From Bordetella genomosp. 4 (lineage in GTDB: Bacteria; Pseudomonadota; Gammaproteobacteria; Burkholderiales; Burkholderiaceae_B): a stretch of DNA of 64,000 nt. Both the position numbers and the translations under genes were made by a program. Positions within the stretch are counted from its first letter, which is position 1, and the number at the start of each line of letters is the position of its first letter. This document shows positions 1-9,533 of this stretch, in pieces. The stretch covers positions 124,001 to 188,000 of the forward strand of contig NZ_NEVQ01000001.1 in assembly GCF_002261185.1 (NCBI RefSeq), given 5' to 3'. The notes beneath the pieces were generated by a model, which saw only the letters and a list, made by a program, of their open reading frames with translations, was not told the origin of the DNA and did not search any database.

Positions 1-1
1 T

Positions 2-244
2 ACGACCAATCGCGGTCGTTATTCGAATCCGGAGATGGATAAATTGGCACGTGAGGCGGCCGGGACAATGGACGACGCCAAGCGTTCGGCACTGCTGCAA
101 CAGGCCAGCAATATGGCGATGGATGACTATGCCCTGCTGCCCTTGCACTTTGAGCTGTCTGTATGGGCGATGAAGGATGATATTCGTTACGAAGGCCGGC
201 CGGACCAGACTACCTTGGTGCAATACGCGACCGTAAAGAAGTAA
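2..244 (+). CDS. Peptide-type ABC transporter substrate-binding protein, C-terminal fragment
   Basis: Only the last 80 residues are in the window; the reading frame is open to the left edge, so the start lies outside. The tail resembles the C-terminus of family 5 (DppA/OppA-like) periplasmic receptors, with a conserved stretch around ALLPLHFELSVWAM before the end. The gene is followed 18 bp later by two permease and two ATPase genes in the same direction, which supports its role as the receptor of that importer. The ligand cannot be read from this fragment; peptides, nickel chelates or other small molecules are possible. Confidence 0.85.
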   Translation, partial: TTNRGRYSNPEMDKLAREAAGTMDDAKRSALLQQASNMAMDDYALLPLHFELSVWAMKDDIRYEGRPDQTTLVQYATVKK

Positions 245-262
245 GCCAGGAGTCGCATCGAC

Positions 263-1237
263 GTGCTGGCAACTATCATTCGCAGGCTGTTGCAGACGCT
301 GATCGTGCTGCTGGTCATGTCGGCGTTGGTGTTCACCGGAATCTATCTGGTGGGCGATCCGATCTCGATGCTGGCCAGCCCCGAGGCGACCGATGTGCAG
401 CGTGAAGCAATCCGTGTGTCGCTGGGCTTGGACAAGCCCTTGTGGATGCAGTATCTGGTGTTCATCGGCCATGCCGTACAGGGCAATTTCGGCAATAGCT
501 TTTTGACGGGCGAGCCGGCGATGCGCTTGATCCTGGAGCGCATGCCGGCCACGCTGGAGCTGGCCTGTGTAGCCATGCTGATGTCGGTCCTGATCGGTGT
601 GCCATTAGGCATCATCGCGGGCCTGCGGCCCAAGGCGGTAGGTTCTCGCGCCATCATGACGGGCTCGGTGTTGGGATTTTCCCTGCCCAATTTCTGGGTC
701 GGCTTGATGTTGATCATGCTTTTTGCCGTCACGCTCGGGTGGCTGCCGGCGAGCGGACGCGGCGAAACGGTCTCGGTGTTGGGCGTGCCGTTGAGCGTGT
801 TGACGCTGGATGGATGGGCGAGCCTGATTTTGCCGGCGTCCACGATTGCATTGGCCAAATGCGCCATGATTGTGCGCGTCACACGGGCGGCTACGCGCGA
901 GGCGCTGCCCATGGACTACATCAAGTTTGCGCGGGCCAAGGGGCTCGCAGAAAAGCGCGTGCTGGGCGTGCATTTGCTCAAGAACATCCTGATCCCCATC
1001 GTCACGGTCGCGGGATTGGAGTTTGGCCAGGTCGTGGCGTTTGCCGTCGTGACAGAAACGGTGTTTTCCTGGCCAGGCATGGGCAAGCTGCTGATTGATT
1101 CCATCATCAATCTGGATCGCCCCGTGGTGGTGGCTTATCTGATGCTGATTGTATTTTTCCTGGTGATCCTGAATCTGGTGGTGGACATTATCTATACCGT
1201 GCTGGATCCGCGCGTACGTCTGGAGCGTCGAGCATGA
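263..1237 (+). CDS. Peptide/nickel-type ABC transporter permease (DppB-like)
   Basis: The 324-residue inner-membrane protein has an N-terminal membrane helix (about residues 9-31) and several later ones. The binding-protein-dependent transport EAA loop lies near residues 215-245 (REALPMDYIKFARAKGL). Length and layout fit the DppB/OppB half of a heterodimeric permease. The start is GTG at 263 behind AGGAG at 248-252. Its stop codon overlaps the ATG of the next gene (ATGA at 1234-1237), implying translational coupling. Family assignment is strong, but substrate is unknown. Confidence 0.93.
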   Translation: MLATIIRRLLQTLIVLLVMSALVFTGIYLVGDPISMLASPEATDVQREAIRVSLGLDKPLWMQYLVFIGHAVQGNFGNSFLTGEPAMRLILERMPATLELACVAMLMSVLIGVPLGIIAGLRPKAVGSRAIMTGSVLGFSLPNFWVGLMLIMLFAVTLGWLPASGRGETVSVLGVPLSVLTLDGWASLILPASTIALAKCAMIVRVTRAATREALPMDYIKFARAKGLAEKRVLGVHLLKNILIPIVTVAGLEFGQVVAFAVVTETVFSWPGMGKLLIDSIINLDRPVVVAYLMLIVFFLVILNLVVDIIYTVLDPRVRLERRA

Positions 1238-2166
1238 CGACACCCGCCTCCCCTGTCGACACGACGGCAACATCAACGCACGCGGTAAAGGTGGAAACGC
1301 CGCTGCGCCGTTTTCTAGCGGATTTCTGTGCCAGCAAACTGGCCTTGTTCGGCGTCGTGCTGCTGCTGTTGACGGTAGGCGCAGCGATATTCGCACCATG
1401 GATCGCACCGCAGAATCCATTCGACATTGCCACCTTGGATATTCTCGATTCCAAATTGCCGCCCGGCAGTGTGAGCGGCGATGGCAGTATGACGTACTGG
1501 TTGGGAACGGACGGTCAGGCGCGGGATGTGTTCTCGGCGATCCTGTATGGCATGCGCACGAGTTTGATGGTCGGTTCGATTTCGGTGCTGGCGGCATTTG
1601 CGATCGGCGCTACAGTGGGATTGATCGCTGCGTATTTTGGTGGCCGCATCGATGCGTTTTTGATGCGGGCTGTGGATATCCAGTTATCGTTCCCAGCGAT
1701 CCTGGTGGCGTTGATCTTGCTGGCTATCCTGGGCAAGGGTGTGGATAAAGTCATCATTGCGCTGGTGGTGGTGCAGTGGGCCTACTTCGCGCGTGCAGCG
1801 CGCGGAGCTGCGCTGGTCGAACGCGGCAAGGAATATGTCGAGGCTGCCCGTTGCATGTCATTGGGTTGGGGACGCGTATTGTTTCGCCACGTGTTGCCCA
1901 ACTGTATGCCGCCGCTCATTGTGATTGCGACGATCGATCTGGCGCATGCCATTGCTCTGGAAGCCACGCTGTCGTTTCTGGGGGTAGGCGTGCCGGTGAC
2001 AGAACCCTCGCTGGGCATGTTGATTTCCAATGGCTTTGAATACTTGCTGTCGGGACTGTATTGGATTTCTTTCTTTCCCGGCATCGCCCTGGCCATTGCG
2101 ATCATCGGCATCAATCTCGTGGGCGATCACCTGCGGGATGTGTTGAATCCGCATAACGCGGCATGA
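1234..2166 (+). CDS. Peptide/nickel-type ABC transporter permease (DppC-like)
   Basis: The 310-residue partner permease has a polar N-terminal tail of about 35 residues, then a first membrane helix (about 36-56) and a periplasmic loop containing the typical WLGTDGQARD sequence of DppC/OppC proteins. The EAA loop is near residues 190-215 (ERGKEYVEAARCMSLGWG). It starts inside the stop codon of the DppB-like gene and is followed 13 bp later by the first ATPase gene. It should pair with the upstream permease to form the translocation channel. Confidence 0.93.
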   Translation: MTTPASPVDTTATSTHAVKVETPLRRFLADFCASKLALFGVVLLLLTVGAAIFAPWIAPQNPFDIATLDILDSKLPPGSVSGDGSMTYWLGTDGQARDVFSAILYGMRTSLMVGSISVLAAFAIGATVGLIAAYFGGRIDAFLMRAVDIQLSFPAILVALILLAILGKGVDKVIIALVVVQWAYFARAARGAALVERGKEYVEAARCMSLGWGRVLFRHVLPNCMPPLIVIATIDLAHAIALEATLSFLGVGVPVTEPSLGMLISNGFEYLLSGLYWISFFPGIALAIAIIGINLVGDHLRDVLNPHNAA

Positions 2167-2179
2167 GCAGTGGACAACT

Positions 2180-3220
2180 ATGAGCTATCACACGACCATT
2201 GATCATCGCGATAGTGCACCCATAGCGCCCCCTGCGAGTGCGGCGAACCGTGACCTCAGGACAGTGCTGGAGGTGCGCGGCCTGAAAACGCATTTCTTTA
2301 CGCGCGCCGGCGTGGTCAAGGCTGTCGACGGTGTGGATCTGTCGGTGGGAGCGGGCGAGATCCTGGGATTGGTCGGAGAATCAGGCTCGGGCAAGAGCAT
2401 CACGGGTTTTTCCTTGCTGGGTCTGATCGATGCGCCAGGCCGCGTCGTCGATGGTGAGATCCGTTTCAACGGCGAAGACTTGCGCCAAGCGTCGGCGCAA
2501 CGCTGGCGCGAGCTGCGTGGCAACGATATCGCGATGATCTTTCAAGATCCGATGATGACGTTGAATCCCGTATTGCGCGTGGATACGCAGATGATAGAAA
2601 CGGTGCTGGCGCATCGCCGTGTCAGCCGTGATCAGGCACGGGCCCGTGCATTGGAGGTGTTGACCAAAGTCGGCATTCCCTCCCCTCAGGAACGATTGCG
2701 CGCCTATCCTCATCAGTTGTCGGGCGGCATGCGGCAGCGGGTGGCGATCGCGATCGCCTTGTTGAATGAGCCGCGCCTGATCATCGCGGACGAGCCCACG
2801 ACCGCGCTGGATGTGACGATTCAAGGGCAGATCCTCTACGAGATGCAGAAACTGTGCCGCGAGACGGGAACAGGCCTGATCTGGATCACGCATGATCTGG
2901 CCGTCGTGGCAGGATTGGCCGACCGTGTGGCGGTCATGTACGCCGGTCGTGTCGTAGAAACCGGAACGACCGAAGCCGTGATCAGCCATGCCCTGCACCC
3001 CTATACGCATGGCTTGATTGCGTCGATCCCCACACCGCACACGCGCGGCCAGCCCCTGGACCCGATACCAGGCATGACGCCCTCGTTATTGAATCTGCCG
3101 CAAGGCTGTGCCTTTCGCACGCGCTGTCATCGGGCGACTGAGGCCTGTACGCAGTCGCCCGCGGCGGTGGAACATCGGCCCGGCCATTGGGCACGTTGCT
3201 GGCATGCAGGAGAACGCTAG
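2180..3220 (+). CDS. Peptide-type ABC transporter ATPase (DppD-like)
   Basis: This 346-residue ATPase has Walker A GESGSGKS, signature LSGGMRQR and Walker [13 protein letters not shown]. The C-terminal oligopeptide-transporter extension carries the cysteine-containing sequence [14 protein letters not shown], typical of the DppD/OppD family and often associated with an iron-sulfur site in those proteins. The first 25 residues are variable, and the ABC domain begins near residue 28 (LEVRGLKT). It energises the two upstream permeases together with the next gene, which begins on its stop codon. Confidence 0.93.
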   Translation: MSYHTTIDHRDSAPIAPPASAANRDLRTVLEVRGLKTHFFTRAGVVKAVDGVDLSVGAGEILGLVGESGSGKSITGFSLLGLIDAPGRVVDGEIRFNGEDLRQASAQRWRELRGNDIAMIFQDPMMTLNPVLRVDTQMIETVLAHRRVSRDQARARALEVLTKVGIPSPQERLRAYPHQLSGGMRQRVAIAIALLNEPRLIIADEPTTALDVTIQGQILYEMQKLCRETGTGLIWITHDLAVVAGLADRVAVMYAGRVVETGTTEAVISHALHPYTHGLIASIPTPHTRGQPLDPIPGMTPSLLNLPQGCAFRTRCHRATEACTQSPAAVEHRPGHWARCWHAGER

Positions 3221-4287
3221 TGCAGACTGTTGAATTCGCGGCGCCGGATTCCAGCGTCTCTGTCGCCACCGCCAAGCCAATTGTGTCGCTGCGGCAGGTC
3301 GAGCAGCACTTCATCCAGCCGGTCGATCTGGCCGGGCGTATTGCGAACTTGTTTGGCGCAGGCCTGAAAACGCTGGTGGTGCAGGCGGTTGCCGGGGTGG
3401 ATCTGGATGTCTATCCGGGTGAAGTGATCGGCATTGTGGGAGAGTCGGGCTGCGGTAAATCGACGCTAGGCCGCATGGTGGCGGGAATTTTGCGCCCGAC
3501 AGGGGGACAGATCGATTATCAGGGGACCCCTGTGACGCAGATGTCGGCGGCGCAGCGGCGTGCTTACGAATTGAGCGTGCAGATGATTTTTCAGGATCCG
3601 TACGCCTCCTTGAATCCCCGTATGCGGGTGGTCGATATCATTGGCGAGGCGCCCGTGGCGCATGGCCTGATCCGCTCGGGCGAGCAGGCCAGCTACGTGG
3701 CGGGGCTGATGAGCCAGGTGGGGCTGGACCCGACTTATGCACAGCGTTATCCACACCAGTTTTCCGGCGGACAGCGCCAGCGTATAGGCATTGCCCGGGC
3801 GTTGGCGTTAAAGCCGTCGGTCATCGTGTGCGACGAGGCTGTGGCAGCGCTGGATGTGTCGATTCAGGCCCAGGTGTTGAACCTGTTCGCGCAATTGCGC
3901 CGCGAGCTGGATTTGACCTATCTGTTTATCAGCCATAATCTGAGTGTGGTGAGCCATATCTCGGATCGAGTCGCCATCATGTATCTGGGGCGTATCGTCG
4001 AGATTGCTTCGACCGATGCGGTATTTTCCCGGGCGAATCACCCCTATACGCAGGCATTGCTGAAAGAACTGCCGGATCTGCAGCCTGGCCGGCGCGATTA
4101 CCGGCCGATCAAGGGAGAACTACCCTCGCCGCTGGCGCCCCCGACGGGTTGTGCTTTTCATCCTCGGTGCCCGCACGCGATGCCGCGCTGCAGTACGGAA
4201 CGGCCGCTGTTGCGAGCGGTGGCGCCGGGTCATGCCAGCGCCTGCCATTTGAATGACGCGCCGGCGGGCCATTTGCCATCAGGATGA
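3220..4287 (+). CDS. Peptide-type ABC transporter ATPase (DppF-like)
   Basis: Second ATPase of the importer, 355 residues from the chosen start. GTG at 3220 overlaps the TAG of the previous gene and has a purine-rich site (CAGGAGA, 3207-3213) at good spacing. An in-frame TTG at 3187 would overlap the upstream gene by 34 bp and is less likely. Walker A is GESGCGKS, signature FSGGQRQR and Walker B VIVCDEAVAALD. The C-terminal CAFHPRCPHAMPRC motif matches the DppF/OppF family. It closes the five-gene transporter operon; a 100-bp gap follows. Confidence 0.92.
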   Translation: MQTVEFAAPDSSVSVATAKPIVSLRQVEQHFIQPVDLAGRIANLFGAGLKTLVVQAVAGVDLDVYPGEVIGIVGESGCGKSTLGRMVAGILRPTGGQIDYQGTPVTQMSAAQRRAYELSVQMIFQDPYASLNPRMRVVDIIGEAPVAHGLIRSGEQASYVAGLMSQVGLDPTYAQRYPHQFSGGQRQRIGIARALALKPSVIVCDEAVAALDVSIQAQVLNLFAQLRRELDLTYLFISHNLSVVSHISDRVAIMYLGRIVEIASTDAVFSRANHPYTQALLKELPDLQPGRRDYRPIKGELPSPLAPPTGCAFHPRCPHAMPRCSTERPLLRAVAPGHASACHLNDAPAGHLPSG

Positions 4288-4387
4288 CGGCCCAACCCTG
4301 ATCGCAGTGCCCCCGCCGGCTGAAAGTTTGATATCGGACGCGGACTCCTACGGGATCTAACCCAATTTATTTTGTTTATCTTCTGCC

Positions 4388-5587
4388 ATGAAAACTCTAG
4401 ACGAAATCGAACGTGCCCATGCTGACCTGACCGCTTTGCGACGTGATATCCACGCGCATCCGGAATTGGCTTTCCAGGAAACGCGGACATCGGCGCTGGT
4501 CGCCGAGCGCCTGCGCAGCTTCGGGATAGAGGTGCATACTGGCTTGGGCAAGACGGGTCTGGTGGGCGTGCTGAAGTCCGGCAACAGCGGCAAGACCTTG
4601 GGGTTGCGCGCCGATATGGACGCCCTGCCGATGCCGGAGCACAACCGCTTTGAGCATAAATCGACGATAGCTGGCCGCATGCATGGCTGTGGCCACGACG
4701 GGCATACGACGATGTTGCTGGGCGCGGCGGAATATTTGTCCAAGCACCGTAATTTCGATGGCACAGTACATTTTATTTTTCAGCCGGCCGAAGAAGGCGG
4801 CAACGCCGGGGCGCGGGCCATGATGCAAGACGGTCTCTTTGACCGCTTTCCGTGTGACGCGGTGTTTGGTCTGCATAACATGCCTGGCATGCCGGTCAAT
4901 CAATTCGGTTTTCGCAGCGGGCCTGCCATGGCCTCCAGCAACCGCTGGGATATCACGATCCGCGGTGTGGGCGGCCATGCCGCGCAGCCGCATAGCGCGG
5001 TAGATCCCATCATCATTGCGGCCGATATGGTGCATGCCTTGCAGACCTTGATTTCGCGCAGCAAGGATCCTTTGGAATCGGCGGTGCTGACGATCACGCA
5101 GATCCACGCGGGAGACGCCTATAACGTGATCCCTGGCGATGCCGTGTTGCGCGGTACGGTGCGCACCTATACCGTGGACGTGCTCGACAAGATCGAAGAC
5201 GGCATGCGCCGCATCGCCACGACCTTGCCTCAGGTATATGGCGCGACCGGCGAGCTGGATTTCGTGCGGGCATATCCGCCCCTGGTGAACTGGGAAAAAG
5301 AAACTGCGTTTGCTGCGCAGGTCGCACGCGAGGTGTTTGGCGACGAACACGTCAATTGCGATATTCCTGCGTTCATGGGCGCCGAGGATTTTTCCTTTTT
5401 CCTGGAGAAAGTGCCGGGCTGCTACCTGTTTCTAGGCAATGGCGATGGAGATCATCGGATCGCCAGTTATCACGGCATGGGCCCATGCCAGTTGCATAAC
5501 CCCAACTACGACTTTAACGATGCGTTGCTGCCGGTAGGCGCGACGTATTGGGTCAAGCTGGTCGAAAAGTTTTTAGCAAAGGCATAA
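4388..5587 (+). CDS. M20 family amidohydrolase (hippuricase/aminoacylase-like)
   Basis: This 399-residue zinc hydrolase of the M20D/HipO group would cleave N-acyl amino acids or similar amides in the cytoplasm. Visible family motifs are LRADMDALPM (metal site and catalytic Asp), MHGCGHDGHTTML (metal His), the catalytic Glu pair in FQPAEEGG, and a dimerisation-domain sequence around GGHAAQPHSAVDP. The C-terminal metal His may lie in the HGMGPCQLHNP region. It follows the peptide-type importer with a 100-bp gap in the same direction, so imported acylated amino acids or small peptides are plausible substrates. Substrate specificity is inferred only. Confidence 0.9.
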   Translation: MKTLDEIERAHADLTALRRDIHAHPELAFQETRTSALVAERLRSFGIEVHTGLGKTGLVGVLKSGNSGKTLGLRADMDALPMPEHNRFEHKSTIAGRMHGCGHDGHTTMLLGAAEYLSKHRNFDGTVHFIFQPAEEGGNAGARAMMQDGLFDRFPCDAVFGLHNMPGMPVNQFGFRSGPAMASSNRWDITIRGVGGHAAQPHSAVDPIIIAADMVHALQTLISRSKDPLESAVLTITQIHAGDAYNVIPGDAVLRGTVRTYTVDVLDKIEDGMRRIATTLPQVYGATGELDFVRAYPPLVNWEKETAFAAQVAREVFGDEHVNCDIPAFMGAEDFSFFLEKVPGCYLFLGNGDGDHRIASYHGMGPCQLHNPNYDFNDALLPVGATYWVKLVEKFLAKA

Positions 5588-5672
5588 GTTAATAACTCCA
5601 AACCCATATGAAAAAGTGATCTGATTAAACTCCGATAACGTCGTTTGGGTTTGAATTCGCCTTTTGCATAAT

Positions 5673-5699
5673 GGATTGCTCTGAATACCGGAGCAATCC
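5673..5699 (+). promoter_or_regulatory. Dyad overlapping the RBS of the TauD-like gene
   Basis: GGATTGCTC (5673-5681) and GAGCAATCC (5691-5699) form a 9-bp inverted repeat with a 9-bp centre that ends directly before the ATG at 5700. The likely Shine-Dalgarno bases GGAG (5690-5693) lie in its right arm. A possible -10 hexamer CATAAT is at 5667-5672, putting the dyad across the start of transcription. It could be an operator for a repressor or an RNA hairpin limiting translation. No regulator gene is adjacent. Confidence 0.4.
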
Positions 5700-6602
5700 A
5701 TGTCTACACGTAGCAACGCGGCACGCCTTGATGCAGTCGACGACGCTGCGCAGGCATTCGAGGTGCGACCTCTGCCTGGCGGTATCGGCGCGGAGATCGT
5801 CGGCATTGATTTGGGCCAGACGCTGAACGCCAGCGATTTTGCGCGTGTGCATCGCGCGCATCTGGATCACCACGTGGTGGTGTTCCGCGATCAACGCATT
5901 ACTCCCCAACAGCACATCGATTTCAGCCGCCGTTTTGGCAAGCTGATGATTCATGTGCTGCATCAATTTCACTTGCCAGGGCATCCCGAGATCCTGATCG
6001 TCTCGAACATCGTCGAAGACGGTAAACCGGTGGGCTTGGGCGATGCCGGCAAATACTGGCATTCCGATATCTCGTACAAACCCTTGCCCAGCCTGGGGTC
6101 GCTGCTGCATGCGCAAGAGTTGCCGTCCGAAGGCGGCGATACGCTGTTTGCCGATATGCATGTGGCCTACGACACCCTGCCTGCGCACTTGCGAGACGCG
6201 ATCGAGGGCCGCCAAGCGGTGCACTCGTATCTGGCGAAATATGGCCAGATGCAGAAAGAGGCGAATTGGCGGCCGACGCTCAGCCCAGAGCAACTCGCAC
6301 AGGTCAAAGAAGTCGTCCATCCCGTGGTGCGTACGCATCCTGAAACGGGGCGCAAGGCGCTATTCGTCAGCGAAGGCTTCACCACCCGCATCGAGGGGCT
6401 GCCCGAAGATGAAAGCCAACAGATCCTCGCGGAACTGTTTGCCCACAGCATCAAGCCCGAACACATTTATCGCCATCAGTGGCGCGAACACGATCTGGTG
6501 TTCTGGGATAACCGTTCATTGATCCATTTGGCGGCAGGCACTCCCGCGCATCTGCGCCGCAAACTCTACCGCACCACTATTGAAGGCGACACGCCGTTCT
6601 GA
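5700..6602 (+). CDS. TauD/TfdA family Fe(II)/2-oxoglutarate dioxygenase
   Basis: This 300-residue cytoplasmic oxygenase has the iron-binding facial triad typical of the family: His121 and Asp123 in YWHSDISY, and His276 in SLIHLAAG. Arginines 287 and 291 near the C-terminus are placed to bind 2-oxoglutarate. The family hydroxylates sulfonates such as taurine, aryloxyalkanoates or related acids and releases the oxidised fragment. It is the first gene of a run with a periplasmic receptor, ATPase and permease of the taurine/sulfonate/nitrate class. This supports uptake and oxidation of a small organic anion; taurine itself is not proven. Confidence 0.9.
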   Translation: MSTRSNAARLDAVDDAAQAFEVRPLPGGIGAEIVGIDLGQTLNASDFARVHRAHLDHHVVVFRDQRITPQQHIDFSRRFGKLMIHVLHQFHLPGHPEILIVSNIVEDGKPVGLGDAGKYWHSDISYKPLPSLGSLLHAQELPSEGGDTLFADMHVAYDTLPAHLRDAIEGRQAVHSYLAKYGQMQKEANWRPTLSPEQLAQVKEVVHPVVRTHPETGRKALFVSEGFTTRIEGLPEDESQQILAELFAHSIKPEHIYRHQWREHDLVFWDNRSLIHLAAGTPAHLRRKLYRTTIEGDTPF

Positions 6603-6604
6603 CT

Positions 6605-7651
6605 ATGCCCATGACTCATATTTTCAAACAACATGTGGGCCGTGCCGTCGGTGCAGGCTTGCTTGCCGTCGCAATCGCGATCATGGCGCTCGTGTCGCCC
6701 ACTCCTGCGGTGGCGGAGGAAGGCCGCCTGCGGATCGCCGAGCAGTATGGCGTGGTGTATCTGCTGTTGAATGTCGCACGTGATCAGCAGCTGATTGAGA
6801 AGCACGGCAAGGCAGCCGGCGTAGACATCAAAGTCGATTGGGTCAAATTATCGGGCGGCGCGGCGGTCAACGATGCGCTGCTCTCGGGCGGTGTGGATAT
6901 TGCTGCGGCGGGCGTGGGTCCGCTGCTGACGATCTGGGACCGCACGCATGGCCGGCAGAACGTCAAAGGCGTGGCATCACTGGGAAATTTTCCGTATTAC
7001 CTGGTGTCGAACAACCCTGCCGTAAAAAGCATTGCAGACTTTACCGACAAGGACCGTATCGCGGTGCCCGCGGTGGGAGTGTCAGTGCAATCGCGCGTAT
7101 TGCAGTTGGCGTCGGCCAAGCAATGGGGTAATGATCAATATGCCAAGCTGGATGCGATCTCGGTCGCAGTGCCGCATCCTGATGCGACGGCGGCCATCAT
7201 CTCCGGTGGAACGGAGATCTCGGCCCATTTCGGCAATCCGCCTTTTCAAGACCAGGAGCTGGCTGAAAACCCCAAGGCGCATATCGTGCTGAACTCGTAC
7301 GACGTTTTGGGTGGTCCGGCGTCATCGACTGTGTTGTTCGCGACAGAAAAATTCCGCAACGACAGCCCCAAGACGTATCGTGCCTTTCTCCAAGCGCTGC
7401 AAGAGGCTGCGACATACGTGACGGCCCATCCGCAAGAGGCAGCCGATACCTACATCCGCGTCACAGGCGCCAAGCTGGATCGCGATTTTCTGGTCAAGGT
7501 CATCACGAATCCCGATGTGAAATTCACGCTGCAGCCGAACAATACGTTGGGCCTGGCAAAATTCATGCATCAGATCGGCGCGATAAAGAATGCGCCTGTG
7601 AGCTGGCGTGATTATTTCTTCGAAGATCCCGCCATAGGCGAGGGAAGCTGA
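6605..7651 (+). CDS. ABC transporter substrate-binding protein (SsuA/TauA/NrtA-like)
   Basis: This 348-residue periplasmic receptor has an N-terminal signal peptide of about 38 residues (hydrophobic core VGAGLLAVAIAIMALV, cleavage expected after VAEEG or PAVA). The mature part resembles NMT1/OpuAC-type receptors, with the recurring LLSGGVDIAAAGVGP and AAIISGGTEISAHFGNPPF patterns. It begins 2 bp after the dioxygenase stop and abuts the ATPase gene with no gap, so these genes are co-transcribed. An in-frame ATG at 6611 is an alternative start. Confidence 0.9.
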   Translation: MPMTHIFKQHVGRAVGAGLLAVAIAIMALVSPTPAVAEEGRLRIAEQYGVVYLLLNVARDQQLIEKHGKAAGVDIKVDWVKLSGGAAVNDALLSGGVDIAAAGVGPLLTIWDRTHGRQNVKGVASLGNFPYYLVSNNPAVKSIADFTDKDRIAVPAVGVSVQSRVLQLASAKQWGNDQYAKLDAISVAVPHPDATAAIISGGTEISAHFGNPPFQDQELAENPKAHIVLNSYDVLGGPASSTVLFATEKFRNDSPKTYRAFLQALQEAATYVTAHPQEAADTYIRVTGAKLDRDFLVKVITNPDVKFTLQPNNTLGLAKFMHQIGAIKNAPVSWRDYFFEDPAIGEGS

Positions 7652-8464
7652 ATGTCTACCGCCCCCGCTCCGTTGCTGCAGGTTCGTGACCTGACTCTGG
7701 AATACAAGACACCGCAGCGCCGCGTGCGCGCGACGCACGAAGTCAGTTTCGATGTGTATGACGGCGATCGCTATATTCTGTTGGGCGCATCGGGGTGCGG
7801 GAAATCGACGTTGCTCAAAGCGATCGCAGGCTTTGTGCCGCCGGCAGCCGGGCAGATACTGTTGGACGGCAAGGCTGTCTCGGGCCCGGGGCCTGATCGC
7901 ATTGTCGTGTTCCAGGAGTTCGATCAATTACCTCCCTGGAAAACAGTGCTGCACAACGTCGCGTTTCCGTTGATCGCCACGCGCAAACTGGGCCGCGCCG
8001 AGGCACGCGAGCGCGCATTGCATTACCTGGACAAGGTAGGGTTGACGGCGTTTGCCGATGCCTATCCACATACGCTGTCGGGCGGGATGAAGCAGCGCGT
8101 AGCCATTGCGCGTGCGCTGGCCATGCAGCCGCGAGTTTTGTTGATGGACGAACCCTTTGCGGCGCTCGATGCGTTAACGCGTCGCAAGATGCAAGAAGAG
8201 CTGCAAGCTCTGTGGGAAGAAGCCAATTTCACGCTGTTGTTCGTGACGCATTCCATCGAGGAAGCGCTGGTGCTGGGCAATCGGATACTGCTGTTATCCC
8301 CGCATCCGGGGCGCGTGCGCGCCGAACTGAACGCTCACCAATTTGCGTTGCATAGCCAGGGTTCGGCGGCATTTCAAACGGCCACACAGCGTATTCACGA
8401 CCTGTTGTTTGATGTGCCCTCACATCTGCATGCCGAGCATCAAACGCAGCGGCGTGCTGCCTGA
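7652..8464 (+). CDS. ABC transporter ATPase (SsuB/TauB-like)
   Basis: This 270-residue nucleotide-binding protein has Walker A GASGCGKST, signature LSGGMKQR and Walker B LLMDEPFAALD, followed by the H-loop FVTHSIEEAL. The VFQEFDQLPPWKTV Q-loop is typical of the nitrate/sulfonate/taurine subfamily. Its ATG follows the receptor stop codon directly. It should drive the permease encoded 90 bp downstream. Confidence 0.92.
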   Translation: MSTAPAPLLQVRDLTLEYKTPQRRVRATHEVSFDVYDGDRYILLGASGCGKSTLLKAIAGFVPPAAGQILLDGKAVSGPGPDRIVVFQEFDQLPPWKTVLHNVAFPLIATRKLGRAEARERALHYLDKVGLTAFADAYPHTLSGGMKQRVAIARALAMQPRVLLMDEPFAALDALTRRKMQEELQALWEEANFTLLFVTHSIEEALVLGNRILLLSPHPGRVRAELNAHQFALHSQGSAAFQTATQRIHDLLFDVPSHLHAEHQTQRRAA

Positions 8465-8554
8465 TCCACGAGACCGTGTCGACGGCTTGCCGGCTGCAAG
8501 GCGCTATATGCAGGCGTGATGGGCCTGCACTGTTTTGGATAAAAGGAATCTGCC

Positions 8555-9430
8555 ATGACGCTTCGTGCGGATGGCGCCGTCGTGCGCCCCGAAGTTGAAT
8601 ATGTCTTGCCTCCTCTGCCGGGATTAACGGCAGAAACCCCTCTATCCTGGTTTGAGCGGCTGCGGCAACATGCGGCATTTCGCAAGACGCTGATCTTATT
8701 GGTGTTGGCCCTGCTATGGGAGGCTGCTGCGCGCTATACCGACAATGATTTGCTGTTGCCGGGCGCGTGGCAGACGGCTCAGGCCTTTGCACAGGGCATG
8801 ATCGATGGCGAGCTGCCGGCCCGTGCGTTTCAATCGCTGGCCGTGCTTTTAAAGGGCTATGTTGCAGGCATTGTGTTGGCATTCCTGCTGACCACCTTGG
8901 CCGTGTCGACGCGTGTTGGACGGGATATCCTGTCGACCCTGACGGCCATGTTCAATCCTTTGCCGGCGATTGCTTTGCTGCCTCTGGCGCTGTTGTGGTT
9001 CGGCCTGGGCGAAGGCAGCCTGGTGTTCGTGCTGATTCATTCGGTGCTGTGGGCGCTGGCCTTGAATATTTATTCGGGATTTCAGGCGGTGCCGGAAACG
9101 TTGCGCATGGCCGGGCGCAATTATGGTCTGAAGGGACCGAGGTATGTCCTGGGTATTCTGATTCCTGCGGCGCTGCCTGCGATCCTGGCTGGATTGCGTA
9201 TCGGCTGGGCCTTTGCCTGGCGCACGCTGATTGCGGCGGAACTGGTGTTTGGCGCCTCTAGCGGTAAAGGCGGACTGGGCTGGTACATATTCCAGAACCG
9301 CAACGAGCTCTATACCGATCGCGTGTTTGCTGGCTTGGCCGCGGTGGTACTGATAGGGCTGGCCGTCGAGAATCTCGTGTTCGACACCTTGGAGCGCGTC
9401 ACAGTGCGGCGCTGGGGCATGCAACGCTAG
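8555..9430 (+). CDS. ABC transporter permease (SsuC/TauC-like)
   Basis: This 291-residue inner-membrane permease has the family's conserved sequences FNPLPAIALLPLALLWFG and an EAA-type loop near residues 182-215 (MAGRNYGLKGPRYVLG), with about six membrane helices. A good ribosome-binding site (AAAAGGA) precedes the ATG. The N-terminal 40 residues are polar. It completes the dioxygenase-receptor-ATPase-permease operon. The 90-bp gap before it holds nothing else that could be recognised. Confidence 0.91.
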   Translation: MTLRADGAVVRPEVEYVLPPLPGLTAETPLSWFERLRQHAAFRKTLILLVLALLWEAAARYTDNDLLLPGAWQTAQAFAQGMIDGELPARAFQSLAVLLKGYVAGIVLAFLLTTLAVSTRVGRDILSTLTAMFNPLPAIALLPLALLWFGLGEGSLVFVLIHSVLWALALNIYSGFQAVPETLRMAGRNYGLKGPRYVLGILIPAALPAILAGLRIGWAFAWRTLIAAELVFGASSGKGGLGWYIFQNRNELYTDRVFAGLAAVVLIGLAVENLVFDTLERVTVRRWGMQR

Positions 9431-9533
9431 CTCAGCTTGCGGACGGCCCAGGCATGCGATTTGCTGTGGGCGGTCATGATTAAGCACAATACTATCCCAG
9501 GGGTAAGCTGCCGTATCAACCCGGGGAAATTTC

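Noticed and set aside
3735-3755. Two adjacent DnaA-box-like sequences (TTATGCACA and TTATCCACA)
   Set aside because: They lie within the DppF-like coding sequence and are explained by the codons of its conserved YPHQFSGG neighbourhood; no origin-like context.
9490-9533. Possible metal riboswitch before the ChaA-like gene
   Set aside because: GGGG-rich leader caught the eye, but the conserved yybP-ykoY core could not be traced, so it is not called.
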